DNA of 64,000 bases from Paraburkholderia ginsengisoli NBRC 100965. GTDB lineage: Bacteria > Pseudomonadota > Gammaproteobacteria > Burkholderiales > Burkholderiaceae. This document shows positions 1 to 7,321 of the stretch, in pieces (positions within the stretch are counted from its first letter, which is position 1; every line of letters begins with the position of its first letter). The stretch is from assembly GCF_000739735.1 (NCBI RefSeq), contig NZ_BBJF01000022.1:1-64000 (forward strand), in the 5' to 3' direction. The notes under the pieces are model-generated. The model had not been told where the DNA came from, searched no databases, and saw only the letters and a program-made list of their open reading frames with translations. Position numbers and translations under genes: made by a program.

Positions 1-620
1 GAAGATCCACCGTCGCGTCTCGCATCAAGCGCCCACACTTATCGGCTGTTAATTTTTAAAGATCATTCGCTCAGAAGCTCTGCTTTCTTCGCGTCCGTCA
101 TCTAACGGGAGGCGAATTATGCGATGCGACCCGCACCCCGTCAACCCCCTTCACGCAATTATTTTCAAAAAGTTGGGATGCGCAAAAATGAGGCGCCGAG
201 AGGAGGCACACAAATTATTTAGGTATCCGATCGATCCAGGTCTCTCCCCGCGCTGCCATATTTGCACTGCAGCGGCAGGCAGTGATTGATAGCGAGCTCT
301 TCGTGGAATGGTCAGATGAGAATCGCGCCGACGAGCGACTCAGGAACAGAGAAGCAAGGAAGATGAAGGAGCCGCCTATATAGAGCCCAGCCCTTGCGCG
401 GCGCCGTACTGTATTGAGCACATTGCGTGAAGCAACGCGCCGTGCGGGACTACCCGCCGAAATCACGCCGCAAACCTTACCGCAAAACTTGTCCACAGAA
501 AAAGTGCGCAAGCCTGTGGATAACCTTCCCACAACCGCGCCAAGTCCTTGACGCAAAACCCTTCTCGCGGATTGCGCGCGGAGCGCGGCCACCTTCGTGG
601 TCACGCGCACCCGCTCGACG
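1..620. other. Gene-free upstream region
   Basis: No convincing coding sequence is seen. The open frames crossing it are short, lack a ribosome binding site and have no recognisable protein pattern. The first 200 bases are more AT-rich than the rest of the window, while 420-620 is GC-rich and holds two DnaA-box-like 9-mers. cbtA ends at the right edge, reading leftwards, so part of this stretch is its 3' flank. The gene to the left lies outside the window. Confidence 0.6.
489..523. repeat. Pair of inverted DnaA-box-like 9-mers
   Basis: TTGTCCACA at 489-497 (one mismatch to the DnaA consensus TTATCCACA) is followed at 515-523 by TGTGGATAA, a perfect consensus box on the opposite strand. The start-to-start distance is 26 bases. 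No dnaA, dnaN or parAB gene is nearby, so this is not evidence for the replication origin. It could titrate DnaA, regulate a neighbour, or be chance. Confidence 0.4.
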
Positions 621-1367
621 TCACGCCGACTTGGCCGCCGCGCGCCCACTCACGCGCATGAAAGCGCCCCGCTCGACCAGCGCGCCGAACAGCAAGCCGA
701 TGGTCGTCCACATGATCGCCTGCATGCCGATCGCCGCGACGCGGAACTTCCACAGCAGCACGGCGGGGAAAGCCGCCGGCACTTCGTCGATGACCGGCAT
801 CGACCATTGCACCGCCGCGATGATCGCGACGAACACCAGCCCCGCGACAATCGAGCCGTTCCATGCACCGAGCTTCAGCACCGCGCGTCGCCGCACCTTC
901 AGCGAGAACACCAGCGCGGTCAGCGAGATGGCGATCATCAGAAAGAACAGCCCGGTGCGCATGCCGATCGTGTCGGGATCGCCGACCGACGGCGGATTCG
1001 CCGGGTACTTGATGTTCGGCACGATCACCAGTGCAATGAACGCGCCAAGCGCGAGCCATGCGGACAACGCGCGCGCGCTCAATGCGCCCGCTCGCCCATA
1101 CGCGTAAGCGAACACCAGCGAGAACAGACCGCCGAACGCCGCGCCATAAGTCACCACGCCGGTCAGCAAGCCAAGGCCCGCTTGCGTGTCGCGACTCACG
1201 AGTTCGGGCTCATGCTCATGTGCGTCGCCATGCGTCGCCTCGGCCTTTTCTTCGAATGAAATCGCCTGGTCGACCTGCGGCTCGCCGACTACTCTGGCGA
1301 AGCCGAACGTGAGGAGTCCCGCGGCGATGCCGGCGAGCATCCCGCGTACCAACAATTTACCCACCAT
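621..1367 (-). CDS. cbtA: CbtA family cobalt transporter subunit
   Basis: A 248-residue integral membrane protein of the CbtA family, predicted to import cobalt for cobalamin. Several hydrophobic spans are visible: residues about 7-25, 65-90, 100-118, 135-155, 172-190 and 210-230. A His/Glu-rich stretch near residues 44-56 (THGDAHEHEPE) is a plausible metal-collecting loop. It lies 11 bases downstream of cbtB and shares its transcript, so it falls under the cobalamin riboswitch upstream of cbtB. The family is defined largely by this riboswitch and by CbtB linkage, both present here. The function is well supported by context but not by a catalytic motif. Confidence 0.9.
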   Translation of the reverse strand: MVGKLLVRGMLAGIAAGLLTFGFARVVGEPQVDQAISFEEKAEATHGDAHEHEPELVSRDTQAGLGLLTGVVTYGAAFGGLFSLVFAYAYGRAGALSARALSAWLALGAFIALVIVPNIKYPANPPSVGDPDTIGMRTGLFFLMIAISLTALVFSLKVRRRAVLKLGAWNGSIVAGLVFVAIIAAVQWSMPVIDEVPAAFPAVLLWKFRVAAIGMQAIMWTTIGLLFGALVERGAFMRVSGRAAAKSA

Positions 1368-1378
1368 GTTCGACTCCG

Positions 1379-1600
1379 TTAGTGGCAGGGAAAGCCGAGC
1401 AGATGGCGGCCGTCGTGCACGAACTCATGCACGTACATGCCGGGCACCAGCGATGTGGCGCCCTGTTCCGCACCAACGAAGTAAAGCGCGAGCAACAGCA
1501 GCAAACCGCCGAACACAACCCAAGGCAGCAATTCGCGCAGCGGAATCGGCGTGGGTTGAGCGGCGGGCTGGCTCGCGGGATCGTAAACAGCTTCAGTCAT
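1379..1600 (-). CDS. cbtB: CbtB family small cobalt transporter subunit
   Basis: A 73-residue protein with one transmembrane segment (about residues 24-42, LLPWVVFGGLLLLLALYFVG) and a short C-terminal tail rich in histidine (VHEFVHDGRHLLGFPCH), the hallmark of CbtB. It is thought to pair with CbtA in cobalt uptake. The ATG at 1600 is preceded by AGGAG at a good distance, which supports this start. It is the first gene of the cbtB-cbtA operon. The leader between it and the divergent phosphatase gene holds a cobalamin riboswitch, so high cobalamin should repress the pair. Confidence 0.92.
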   Translation of the reverse strand: MTEAVYDPASQPAAQPTPIPLRELLPWVVFGGLLLLLALYFVGAEQGATSLVPGMYVHEFVHDGRHLLGFPCH

Positions 1601-1639
1601 GAGGACATCTCCTGGGGGTAGCGCGCCCCGAAAGTAGAG

Positions 1640-1745
1640 TGCAGAGGAATGATGCGAAGCTCAGGTCTGGCTTTCGGCTTGTGATGCCGATTACAGTGGC
1701 GCGACCGCGCCGGGCTCTCACCGGCTTCCGTGCTTCGCAGTCTCG
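1640..1745 (-). promoter_or_regulatory. Cobalamin riboswitch upstream of cbtB
   Basis: Read on the minus strand, the leader shows the conserved AdoCbl-riboswitch blocks in order: AAGCCGGTGAGAGCCCGGC, then CGCCACTGTAATCGGC, then AAGCCGAAAGCCAGACCTG. The closing P1 helix is visible as GCGAAGC at 1733-1739 (read reversed) pairing with the segment at 1653-1660. The gene it controls, cbtB, starts 50-odd bases downstream, which leaves room for an expression platform. This is one of the clearest regulatory elements in the window. Confidence 0.95.
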
Positions 1746-1845
1746 CTATTCTACGCGCTAAACTTCGGCCTTCGTGAACGTCGGAGGCCGCATGACGCGG
1801 GCCGGCGTTGCGCCAGGAGTGCATCGAGGGAAACCGACAAACAGC

Positions 1846-2436
1846 ATGGATACGCGACTGCTCCTGGTGAGCCACGCATCGACCGCCGCGCAGCGCGCGG
1901 GCCGCTTTCCCGCCGACGATCCGCTCGACGCCCGCGGCCGCGCCGAAACCGAAGCGGCCGCCGCGCGCCTGCGTGGCGCGCTTCCCGGCGACGCCTCGGC
2001 CTTCGTCAGTCCCGCCGTTTGCGCACGCGAAACAGCATTCGTGCTAGGCCTCGATGCAACACCCGACGATGCGCTGGCGGACATGAATTACGGCAACTGG
2101 CAAGGACGGCGCCTCGCTGACCTCGCGATTGACGCGCCGCAGGAACTCGCCGCGTGGACGCACGATCCCGACGCCGCGCCGCCCGGCGGCGAGTCGTTCA
2201 GTCAACTCGTCCGGCGGATGGGGCAATGGCTCGACGCGCTAGGTACGACCAGCGGCGCATCGCGACGCGCGCATGGGGTGATCGCAGTGACACACGCGCC
2301 GCTGCTGCGTGCGGCGATCGTCCATGCAACGGGCGCATCGCCCACGGTGTTTCCGCGCATCGAGATCGCGCCGCTGTCAGTGGTCGAGTTGCGGTGTTCA
2401 CAGCGCGTCTGGACGTGGTGGCCCGGCGCGCTCTAA
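1846..2436 (+). CDS. Histidine phosphatase superfamily protein (CobC-like)
   Basis: A 196-residue member of the phosphoglycerate-mutase-like histidine phosphatase fold. The phosphate-pocket block near the N-terminus reads LLLVSHAST, where the family norm is a RHG triplet: the nucleophilic histidine is present but the preceding arginine is serine. The second catalytic histidine is in VTHAPLLRAAI, and PPGGES matches the conserved mid-region. I chose the ATG at 1846 because the fold begins there; an upstream in-frame ATG at 1774 would add 24 unconserved residues. It diverges from the cobalamin-regulated cbtBA operon, which suggests a role like alpha-ribazole phosphatase. The substrate is inference and the RHG change lowers certainty. 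Confidence 0.8.
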   Translation: MDTRLLLVSHASTAAQRAGRFPADDPLDARGRAETEAAAARLRGALPGDASAFVSPAVCARETAFVLGLDATPDDALADMNYGNWQGRRLADLAIDAPQELAAWTHDPDAAPPGGESFSQLVRRMGQWLDALGTTSGASRRAHGVIAVTHAPLLRAAIVHATGASPTVFPRIEIAPLSVVELRCSQRVWTWWPGAL

Positions 2437-2464
2437 TCGGTGCGGCGCGCCAGGCGCCGTCGCT

Positions 2465-2905
2465 TCACTTACCCGTCACGACCAGCCGCAACTGGTTCGC
2501 CCCCGCAGGCGTCAGCGTGATATCGGTGCGCCGGCCCTTCGCCCCTAAATAGAAGTGCTGACGTCCCGGCGAATTCTGATCGTGCGTCGCGTCCGGCAAA
2601 CATGACGCGATATCCGCCGCCACCGCTTGCAGTGCGTCGAGCTTCGAGCCGCCATCGCCATGCGGCGTCCACGTGCATTGGAAACTGCGATGGCTCGCGG
2701 AACATTGCGCATCGTCGCCATAGGGTTGCGCGACGCCCTTCCCGTCTTCGGGTGTCCACGACGCGAGGCCGTCCGGCGCGGCCGCCACGATCCGTTTGAG
2801 CGAAGCACATGGGCTCGGCGTGTCGTCGGCATAGGCGCTGCATGGCAGTACAGCGCCAAGCGAGGCGGCCGCGAATACAACGGCGAGTAATCGGGTGTTG
2901 TTCAT
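2465..2905 (-). CDS. Secreted hypothetical protein
   Basis: A 146-residue protein beginning with a clear Sec signal peptide (MNNTRLLAVVFAAASLGAVL, cleavage predicted near SAYA-DD at about residue 26). Four cysteines in the mature part could form disulphides (CASLKR, QCSASH, FQCTW, SCLPD), in keeping with a periplasmic location. I recognise no catalytic motif and no family. It is convergent with the phosphatase gene and divergent from the KaiC-like gene. Codon use and GC3 match the neighbours, so it is probably a real gene. Confidence 0.75.
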   Translation of the reverse strand: MNNTRLLAVVFAAASLGAVLPCSAYADDTPSPCASLKRIVAAAPDGLASWTPEDGKGVAQPYGDDAQCSASHRSFQCTWTPHGDGGSKLDALQAVAADIASCLPDATHDQNSPGRQHFYLGAKGRRTDITLTPAGANQLRLVVTGK

Positions 2906-3087
2906 GTCGGGCGCGGTCCTTCAAAAGAGGCCTCACGGGACGGCAACTGACGCCGTGCGTCGTCTTCCACGCGGCAGCACGCTCTGTGCCCATGCGCTTA
3001 CATCGCCGCGGCGGCCGGAGGCCGGGCGAACCGCGCGACCAGAACTCGCCTTGCCATCTCTCGCGAAGCCCGCGCCGCCCGCCTTAA

Positions 3088-3103
3088 TGGCACACAAATT
3101 GCA
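3088..3103 (+). promoter_or_regulatory. Consensus sigma-54 (-24/-12) promoter
   Basis: TGGCAC at 3088-3093, five bases, then TTGCA at 3099-3103 is a full match to the RpoN consensus TGGCAC-N5-TTGCW, with the invariant GG and GC at the right spacing. Transcription would start near 3114, leaving a leader of about 50 bases before the KaiC-like gene at 3163. RpoN promoters need an AAA+ activator; none is encoded in this window. Confidence 0.8.
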
Positions 3104-3162
3104 TTCCCGCCGTACCGGCTCCGAAAACGCCCGCCACCTAAATCGACGCACACCGCTACGCC

Positions 3163-4680
3163 ATGTCAAACAAACCTGCCGCCGAAACGCCGGCCCGCCT
3201 TTCCTGCGGAATCGAAGGAATCGACAACGTCCTGGGCGGGGGCCTCACGGCTCACCGCATGTATCTGGTGGAGGGCGCACCGGGTACAGGTAAAACCACC
3301 CTGGCCTTGCAATTCCTACTCAAAGGGGTTGAGGAAGGCCAGGTCGGTTTGTACATCACGCTGTCCGAAACGCGCTCCGAGCTGATCTCGGTCGGCGAAA
3401 GTCACGGCTGGGACGTGAGCCGCTTCAAGATTCTCGAACTGCTCTCCGACGAAGGCCTCGACCCGCAATACGAGCAGACCGTGCTGCATCCGGCCGAGGT
3501 CGAACTGGGCGAGACCGTGCGCAACGTGATCCAGCAGGTCGACGAACTCAAGCCCGCGCGCATCGTGCTCGACAGTCTCTCCGAACTGCGGCTGCTCTCG
3601 CAGAACCCGTTACGCTATCGCCGGCAGATTCTCGCGCTCAAACGCTACTTCGCGACGCGTGAATGCACGGTGCTGCTGCTCGACGACAATTCGTCCGACC
3701 CCGGCGACGTGCAACTGCACAGCATCGCGCACGGCGTGATCACCCTCGAAAATCTCGCGCGCGATTACGGCGGCAACCGCCGGCGCGCGCGCGTCCTGAA
3801 GATGCGCGGCATCAAATTCCGCGAGGGCTTTCACGACTTCACGCTCGACACGGGCGGCATCCACGTCTATCCGCGCCTCGTCGCGGCCGAGCACCACGCG
3901 GCATTCGACGCGCAAGCGGTCAGCACCGGCACCGCCGGTTTCGACGCGCTGCTCGGCGGCGGCCTGATTCCCGGCACCAATGCGCTGATGATCGGCCCGT
4001 CGGGGGTCGGCAAGACCACCACGGTGGTGTCGTGCCTGATGGCGGCGCTCGAACGCGGCGAGCGCTGCGTCTATTACGTATTCGACGAAACGCTGACCAC
4101 GCTGACGATCCGCTGCGCGACGCTCGGCATGCACCTCACGCCGCACGTCGAGAGCGGGCTGCTGACGCTGCGCCAGATCGATCCGGCGGAAATCTCGCCG
4201 GGCGAATTCGCCGCCGACGTGCGCGACGCGGTCGAGAACCGGGGCGTGCGCTATGTCGCGATCGACAGCCTGAACGCCTATCTGCAGGCGATGCCCGGCG
4301 AGCGCTACCTGCTGCTGCAAATGCACGAACTGCTCGGCTATCTGAACCAGCAAGGCGTCATCACGATGCTGGTGCTGGGGCAGCACGGCATCATCGGCGA
4401 AGTGCAGAACGATATCGACATCAGCTATCTCAGCGACATCGTGGTGCTGTTCCGCTACTTCGAGCATCATGGCGAAGTACTGACCGCCGTGACCGCCGTG
4501 AAGAGCCGCGCGAATGCGCACGAACGCTCGATCCGCCAATTCCGGCTCGGCGGCAAGGGGGTGCAAGTGGGCGAAGCGCTCCGCGACTTCGAGGGCGTGT
4601 TGTCCGGCCTGCCGTCGTATCGCGGCAGCACCACCCTGCTCGGCGCGACGGATCGCGTCATCGACACGTCCAGGCAATAA
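3163..4680 (+). CDS. KaiC-like double RecA-domain ATPase
   Basis: A 505-residue protein with two tandem KaiC/RadA-type ATPase domains. Domain 1 has Walker A GAPGTGKTT at residues 38-46; domain 2 has GPSGVGKTT at 278-286, with KaiC-like entries YITLSET and YYVFDET after the next strand. The segment SYLSDIVVLFRYFE (421-434) aligns with the cyanobacterial KaiC region carrying the autophosphorylation pair. S421 matches KaiC S431, while the T432 position is tyrosine. No KaiA or KaiB gene is seen. It sits four bases before a hybrid histidine kinase and behind a sigma-54 promoter. A signalling role as a phospho-switch partner of the kinase is inference; a clock function is not supported. Confidence 0.9.
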   Translation: MSNKPAAETPARLSCGIEGIDNVLGGGLTAHRMYLVEGAPGTGKTTLALQFLLKGVEEGQVGLYITLSETRSELISVGESHGWDVSRFKILELLSDEGLDPQYEQTVLHPAEVELGETVRNVIQQVDELKPARIVLDSLSELRLLSQNPLRYRRQILALKRYFATRECTVLLLDDNSSDPGDVQLHSIAHGVITLENLARDYGGNRRRARVLKMRGIKFREGFHDFTLDTGGIHVYPRLVAAEHHAAFDAQAVSTGTAGFDALLGGGLIPGTNALMIGPSGVGKTTTVVSCLMAALERGERCVYYVFDETLTTLTIRCATLGMHLTPHVESGLLTLRQIDPAEISPGEFAADVRDAVENRGVRYVAIDSLNAYLQAMPGERYLLLQMHELLGYLNQQGVITMLVLGQHGIIGEVQNDIDISYLSDIVVLFRYFEHHGEVLTAVTAVKSRANAHERSIRQFRLGGKGVQVGEALRDFEGVLSGLPSYRGSTTLLGATDRVIDTSRQ

Positions 4681-4684
4681 GGTC

Positions 4685-6343
4685 ATGGAGCAACGCGTCC
4701 TCATCCTGGCGCCGTTCGGCCGCGACGCCGAGGTGATCGCCGAAGTCCTGCACAAAGACGAGCGCGTGTGCGTCGCGTGCCGCGATGCCGACACGCTCAC
4801 CGCCGCGCTCGATGTCGGCGCGGGCGCCGCACTGATCGCCGAGGAAGCGCTCGCGGGCGGCCACGCGTCGCGCCTGTTCGCGTGGCTCGAAAAGCAGCCG
4901 GCGTGGTCCGACTTTCCGTTCATCCTGCTCGCCGCGTCGCGCGTCGGGCATCGCTCCGCGCGCGGGCTCGAAATACTCGAACGGCTCGGCAACGTGGTCG
5001 TGCTCGAACGGCCGTTGAATTCGGAGACGTTGCGGCGCGCGGTGGCATCGTCGCTGCGGGCACGCGCGCGGCAGTATGAGTCGCGCCGCCATCTGGCCGA
5101 GCGGATCGAGGCGCAAGCGGCGCTGGTGCAGTTGAACGATTCGCTGGAAAGCCGCATCGCCGAACGCACGCAGGAGCTCGCGTCCGCCAACAACCGGCTG
5201 ATGATGGAGATTCACGAGCGCGCCAAGGTGCAGGCGGTGCTGGTGCAATCGCAGAAGATGGAAGCGCTCGGGCAGCTCACCGGCGGCATCGCGCACGACT
5301 TCAACAATCTGCTGAACGTGATCATGGTCAACGCCGAGTTGATCGCGCGGGTCAGCAGCGACGAACGTATTCGGGGTATGGCCGCCACCGTCAAACGCGC
5401 GACCGAGCGCGGCGCGAAACTGACGGGCCAGTTGCTGACTTTCTCGCGCAACAGCAACCTTGATCTGAAAGCGGTCGACGTGGTCGCGTTGCTGCATGGC
5501 ATGCGCGACATCATCACGGTGTCGCTCGGTTCGAGCATCCGCTATGCGAACGAGTTCGACAGCGAAGAGATGTGGACGCAGGCCGACGCCAATCAGCTCG
5601 AACTGGCGATCCTCAATCTGGCGATCAACGCGCGCGATGCGATGCCTGCGGGCGGTCAACTCAAGATCCGCGTGCGCGAGCGCGGGGCGCCCGATCAGAC
5701 GCTCGAAGACGGCCGTTATGTGGTGGTCGAAGTGATCGATACCGGATCGGGCGTGCCCCCCGAGGTCGTGTCGCGCGTGTTCGATCCGTTCTTCACCACC
5801 AAGCCGATCGGCAAGGGCACCGGACTCGGTCTGAGCCAGGTCTACGGAATCGCGCGACAGGCGGGCGGCACTGCGCGGCTCTTTAGCGAGGAAGGCGCGG
5901 GCACCACGGTAGAAATCTGGCTGCCGTTGCGCGAGCGCGAGGCTCCGCATACTGAAGCGGCGTCCGATGCCGAAGCGAACGCGGTCGGCGAAAAACGCGT
6001 GCTGGTGGTCGAGGACGACGGCGAGGTGCGGGCCATGCTGGTCGAGTCGCTGCGCATGCTCGGCTATACCGTGACCGAAGCCGCCGACGGGCAAGCCGGC
6101 CTGAACCGCCTGGAGGACGACAAGCCCGACCTGTTGATGGTCGACTTCGCGATGCCGGGCATGAACGGTATCGACGTGATTGCCGCCGCGCGCAAGATGC
6201 GCGAGGACCTGCCTGTGATTCTGGCGACCGGTTATGCGGACGTGGATATTTCGGGGCTCGCGGTAAAGCGCTGCACGATTCTGCGCAAACCGTTTCAGCT
6301 CGACGATCTGGCGCGGACTGTACGGCTCGGATTGGCGGCGTGA
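4685..6343 (+). CDS. Hybrid sensor histidine kinase / response regulator
   Basis: A 552-residue cytoplasmic hybrid kinase. Residues 1-125 look like a degenerate receiver domain. They are followed by a coiled coil (about 130-185), a HisKA domain with the phospho-acceptor H204 in GGIAHDFNNLLN, a HATPase_c domain with N box NLAINARDAM and G boxes DTGSGVPP and GTGLGLSQ, and a C-terminal receiver with phospho-acceptor D487 in LLMVDFAMPGM. There is no transmembrane segment, so it senses an internal cue or a protein partner. The start at 4685 overlaps nothing and lies four bases after the KaiC-like stop; an upstream in-frame extension runs inside that gene and is rejected. Co-transcription from the sigma-54 promoter is likely. 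Confidence 0.92.
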   Translation: MEQRVLILAPFGRDAEVIAEVLHKDERVCVACRDADTLTAALDVGAGAALIAEEALAGGHASRLFAWLEKQPAWSDFPFILLAASRVGHRSARGLEILERLGNVVVLERPLNSETLRRAVASSLRARARQYESRRHLAERIEAQAALVQLNDSLESRIAERTQELASANNRLMMEIHERAKVQAVLVQSQKMEALGQLTGGIAHDFNNLLNVIMVNAELIARVSSDERIRGMAATVKRATERGAKLTGQLLTFSRNSNLDLKAVDVVALLHGMRDIITVSLGSSIRYANEFDSEEMWTQADANQLELAILNLAINARDAMPAGGQLKIRVRERGAPDQTLEDGRYVVVEVIDTGSGVPPEVVSRVFDPFFTTKPIGKGTGLGLSQVYGIARQAGGTARLFSEEGAGTTVEIWLPLREREAPHTEAASDAEANAVGEKRVLVVEDDGEVRAMLVESLRMLGYTVTEAADGQAGLNRLEDDKPDLLMVDFAMPGMNGIDVIAAARKMREDLPVILATGYADVDISGLAVKRCTILRKPFQLDDLARTVRLGLAA

Positions 6344-6587
6344 ACACGACGCGAGCGAGGCGTGCGCGTGACGTGACCGGCGCGTCGCGCATCCGCATGC
6401 AGTGTGCATGCAACGGACCGGCCGTCTCGATCCAACTCGCCGTCGCGACCCGTCATACGGCCTCCATATGATGCGCTGACCGAGCGACTTACAGCGAGGT
6501 TGACGCCTCCCATCCCCTTCTCCAGCGCGCATTGTCGCAATGCCGACACAGATTCTTCCGGCGTGGAAAAATTTCCAATTCAATAGG

Positions 6588-6615
6588 TTGCTAACGAATG
6601 TTTTGGAAATACAAT
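6588..6615 (+). promoter_or_regulatory. Putative sigma-70 promoter of the MarR efflux operon
   Basis: TTGCTA (6588-6593), a 16-base spacer and TACAAT (6610-6615) lie directly before the MarR start codon at 6623. The predicted transcription start falls at or within a couple of bases of the ATG, so the message would be leaderless or nearly so. The surrounding bases hold AT-rich partial repeats that could be a MarR operator, but I see no perfect dyad. Confidence 0.45.
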
Positions 6616-6622
6616 ACCGCCC

Positions 6623-7315
6623 ATGCCGAATCTCGACACCTTGCGCCGCACCGTCAGCAGCACCCTGGTTGTCGCTGCCAGGAAGTGGCGGCGCACGAGC
6701 CACGGCGTGCTGGCGGCCTTCAACGTATCCGAGGCGTGCGCCACGCCGCTACTGACCGCCAGCCGGCTAGGCTCGGCGGTGCGCCAGGTCACGCTGGCCG
6801 ATCACATCGGTATCGAAGGGCCGTCGCTCGTGCGGCTGCTCGATCAACTGTGCGCGGCGGGTCTGATGCGCCGCGAAGAAGACCCCGAAGACCGTCGCGC
6901 GAATACCGTGGCGCTGACCGAAGAAGGCCGCGCCGTCACCGCGAAAATGGAAGAAGAACTGGTCACGTTGCGAGCGCAGGCGCTCAAAGGCGTCTCGCGC
7001 AGCGATCTCGAAGCAGCCTTGCGCGTGCTCGACGCGTTTACGACGGACGCCGTCGAACGGGCCGAACAAGGCGGCGCCGAACGCGCCCAGGCTGGCCAAC
7101 CGATGCAACCGGCGCGGCGCCCGCCAGGCGCGCAACCCAGCCGGCCAGCGCAACGCCCGCAGCAAAAATCACAAGCACAAGCACAACAAGCGCCTGGCAA
7201 GCCCACGCCGGCCACCGGTAAAACCCGCAAAACCGCCAAAGCCGCCAAGGCGTCCAAATCCAACAAAGGCAAAGCAGACGCAGCGGCGCCGCATCACTCC
7301 GGCGACCCGGCATAA
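6623..7315 (+). CDS. MarR family regulator with basic low-complexity tail
   Basis: A 230-residue protein. Residues about 5-140 form a MarR winged helix; the wing region reads GLMRREEDPEDRRANTVALTEEG, typical of the family. Residues about 150-230 are a low-complexity tail rich in Gln, Ala, Pro and then Lys (KTRKTAKAAKASKSNKGK), not usual for MarR proteins, which are about 140-170 residues. It is the first gene of an efflux operon and ends six bases before the FUSC pump gene, so it probably represses that operon until a phenolic or drug-like ligand binds. The role of the tail is unknown; extra nonspecific DNA binding is possible. Confidence 0.9.
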   Translation: MPNLDTLRRTVSSTLVVAARKWRRTSHGVLAAFNVSEACATPLLTASRLGSAVRQVTLADHIGIEGPSLVRLLDQLCAAGLMRREEDPEDRRANTVALTEEGRAVTAKMEEELVTLRAQALKGVSRSDLEAALRVLDAFTTDAVERAEQGGAERAQAGQPMQPARRPPGAQPSRPAQRPQQKSQAQAQQAPGKPTPATGKTRKTAKAAKASKSNKGKADAAAPHHSGDPA

Positions 7316-7321
7316 CGGCTC

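Noticed and set aside
489..523. DnaA boxes as the chromosomal origin
   Set aside because: No AT-rich unwinding region with boxes on both sides and no dnaA, dnaN, rpmH or par genes. Two boxes alone are not enough.
215..649. Minus-strand 144-codon frame at the left edge
   Set aside because: Arg/Ser-rich, overlaps the end of cbtA, and has no ribosome binding site or pattern.
3163..4680. A circadian clock locus
   Set aside because: No kaiA or kaiB gene is seen and the phosphorylation pair is only half kept, so only a KaiC-like ATPase can be claimed.
3610..5193. Long minus-strand open frame of 527 codons
   Set aside because: It lies antisense to the KaiC-like and kinase genes, which have clear domains. 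It is His/Arg-rich with no motif, typical of antisense shadows in GC-rich DNA.
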